Shown piece by piece: positions 35,316-36,313 of a stretch of DNA of 36,313 bases. The notes below the pieces were generated by a model. That model was not told the origin of the DNA and ran no database searches. It saw only the letters and a program-made list of their open reading frames with translations. The position numbers and the translations under genes are program-made. The DNA is from Bacteroidales bacterium (GTDB taxonomy: Bacteria > Bacteroidota > Bacteroidia > Bacteroidales > UBA932). Within the stretch, counting starts at the first letter, position 1. The number at the start of each line of letters is the position of its first letter. Location: positions 1 through 36,313 of the forward strand of contig JAGAFU010000056.1 in NCBI GenBank assembly GCA_017627955.1, given 5' to 3'.

Positions 35316-36176
35316 TCAACCGAAAACCCGCTTTAAGCTGGTTTTAATAGGCAAGGGAACTATTGATCTTAAGAATCCCTTGAAATGATAAAGTATTGTC
35401 TCAACCGCAATCCGGCACGGAATCAAAGGACTCGCATGTTTACCGGCAGCCATGAGAGAAAGGACCGTTTCCGCCTCACGCTTGTAAAGATCCCGGCGAG
35501 TGTGCTTTGTCCTCCAATGGACCAGATAAACTCCCGGGCGCGAGTGGAATCCATATTTCTCAAAAACAAATCTAAGGACACCTCGCCTGATGTCGATAGC
35601 GGTCACTTTCAAGGTCGGGTAATAGCAGAAAACATGCTCCCAGGGTTTTACTGGCTTGAAACCATGCGCCAAACACGCGAGAGCGATGACCGACTCCTCG
35701 TTCCTCAGCCTGAAATGATAGTCCTCGAAATGCTCGGAAATATCTTCGCACGTGCGGGAGAAATCCGCCAAATTGCCCTTCCTTAAGAAAAAGACTCCGC
35801 CTTGCCACACTATTTGATGATCGAAGAGACCTTTGTACCGGCCCAAATATTCTGGCCTGATCCAACCGTCAGATGAGTCAAGCGGGATATCCGTGCCAAA
35901 GAACCCGAAATCCGGAGCGTTCCCGAACTCTTTCCACAGCCCATTCAGATCCCTATACGCAAGGCTATCTGGCTCAATGAAAATGGACTCCTCATAAGGT
36001 ACCAGCTCCGGAAGTCTCAACTTGTCAAAAACAGTGCATGACGGATTATCCATCAACACCACATCATCGAAACCCGCCGTGTACTCATTCTCCCTGTCGC
36101 ACACAATAGCGAAAGGCATTGGAGAGGATGTGAAATAATGATAGGACGACAGAAGATTCCTGGCAAGGATATTATA
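35316..36176 (-). pseudogene. GT8-like glycosyltransferase with 5' end removed by an insertion sequence
   Basis: This is paralogous to the intact GT8-like gene at 32795-33661. An ATG at 36119 (MPFAIVCDREN) gives 267 residues, but clear homology continues upstream of it. The residues ILARNLLSSYHYFTSSP align with [17 protein letters not shown] in the intact copy, up to codon 36176-36174. The next upstream codon is a TAG (36179-36177), and the following sequence belongs to an insertion sequence. About 14 N-terminal residues are therefore missing. The metal-binding DPD of the intact copy reads EPD here (residues 49-51 from the ATG). It could still be translated from 36119, but it would lack the first strand of the fold. 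Confidence 0.8.
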
Positions 36177-36313
36177 CTACTTTCGTTTTTTAGACAGGTA
36201 CCGTCCTGTTGTTAGTTAATGTCATGCAGCCGACTGTAGGTAGAGCTTGCTTGGTATCTGTCGGTCGATTCCCTGGTGATGACGGTGGTAGTTGTAGTCA
36301 TCGATGAATCGAA
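36177..36313 (-). mobile_element. Insertion sequence, one end only
   Basis: Homology to the GT8-like paralogue stops at 36176. Beyond it lies non-coding sequence (36177-36221), including TAGACAGGTACCGTCCTGTT, and then the 3' end of a DDE transposase. The element continues past the window. Its exact boundary and target duplication cannot be determined from one end. Confidence 0.75.
36222..36313 (-). CDS. DDE transposase (integrase core, rve_3-like), C-terminal fragment
   Basis: The minus-strand frame entering from the right edge encodes 29 complete residues, including FIDDYNYHRHHQGI and QIPSKLYLQSAA, and ends at TGA (36224-36222). The pattern Y-N-x-H-R-x-H-x-G followed by P is the usual end of IS3/IS481-type transposases with an integrase core. 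It belongs to the insertion sequence that cuts the GT8-like gene. Confidence 0.8.
   Translation of the reverse strand, partial: RFIDDYNYHRHHQGIDRQIPSKLYLQSAA

Overview
The window is a chromosomal segment of a member of the Bacteroidota, most likely the order Bacteroidales. Several signs point there. Promoters have the Bacteroidota form (TTTG, a 19-21 bp spacer, then TAnnTTTG), for example upstream of rplU, rpsU and the fumarase gene. Most genes lack a Shine-Dalgarno sequence, with rpsU as a striking exception. The gene set is also typical: a CarboxypepD_reg-like beta-barrel outer membrane protein, a large AsmA-like protein, a stand-alone PASTA protein and S41 lipoproteins. The genus cannot be fixed from this sequence. 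No gene-free stretch exceeds 300 bases.

Left part (1-11.7 kb). An Ig-like (Big_2) surface protein enters from the left edge and converges on a class I fumarase. A Fic AMP-transferase follows, with repeated TGACAG palindromes in its promoter. Next come prfB (RF2 without the usual programmed frameshift) overlapping an S41 lipoprotein protease, then the murI-pncB pair running the other way. A MsrA::fRMsr fusion is translationally coupled to xseB, and this pair is bracketed by two long nested inverted-repeat elements. xseA diverges from the next operon.

Middle part (11.7-27.4 kb). A compact plus-strand operon (engB, prs, a small Cys-rich membrane protein, der, a PASTA protein, rluD) combines ribosome assembly, PRPP synthesis and rRNA modification. 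It converges on a 1017-residue outer membrane barrel protein. Leftward genes from there are ruvC, serS, rpmA, rplU (with a structured leader), xylA, xylB, a sirtuin without zinc cysteines, and an AAA-type ATPase.

Right part (27.4-36.3 kb). rpsU carries a strong Shine-Dalgarno sequence embedded in a five-codon upstream frame. It is followed by a large AsmA-like gene and tRNA-Leu(UAG). The rest is a leftward surface-glycan cluster with overlapping genes: a sugar-phosphate transferase, a ParB/sulfiredoxin-fold protein, a GT8-like transferase, UDP-glucuronate decarboxylase, a GT2 transferase and a second GT8-like gene whose 5' end is cut off by an insertion sequence running off the window.

A short hairpin repeat with a GCGAAGC or ACGCAGT centre occurs at four loci, always at gene 3' ends. 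Its copies differ by paired, compensating changes, and two copies provide the stop codon of the neighbouring gene. I see no complete defence system, CRISPR array or prophage. The most unusual signals are this repeat family, the paired long elements around xseB-msrA, the rpsU leader, the Fic operator array and the ParB-fold protein in the glycan cluster.
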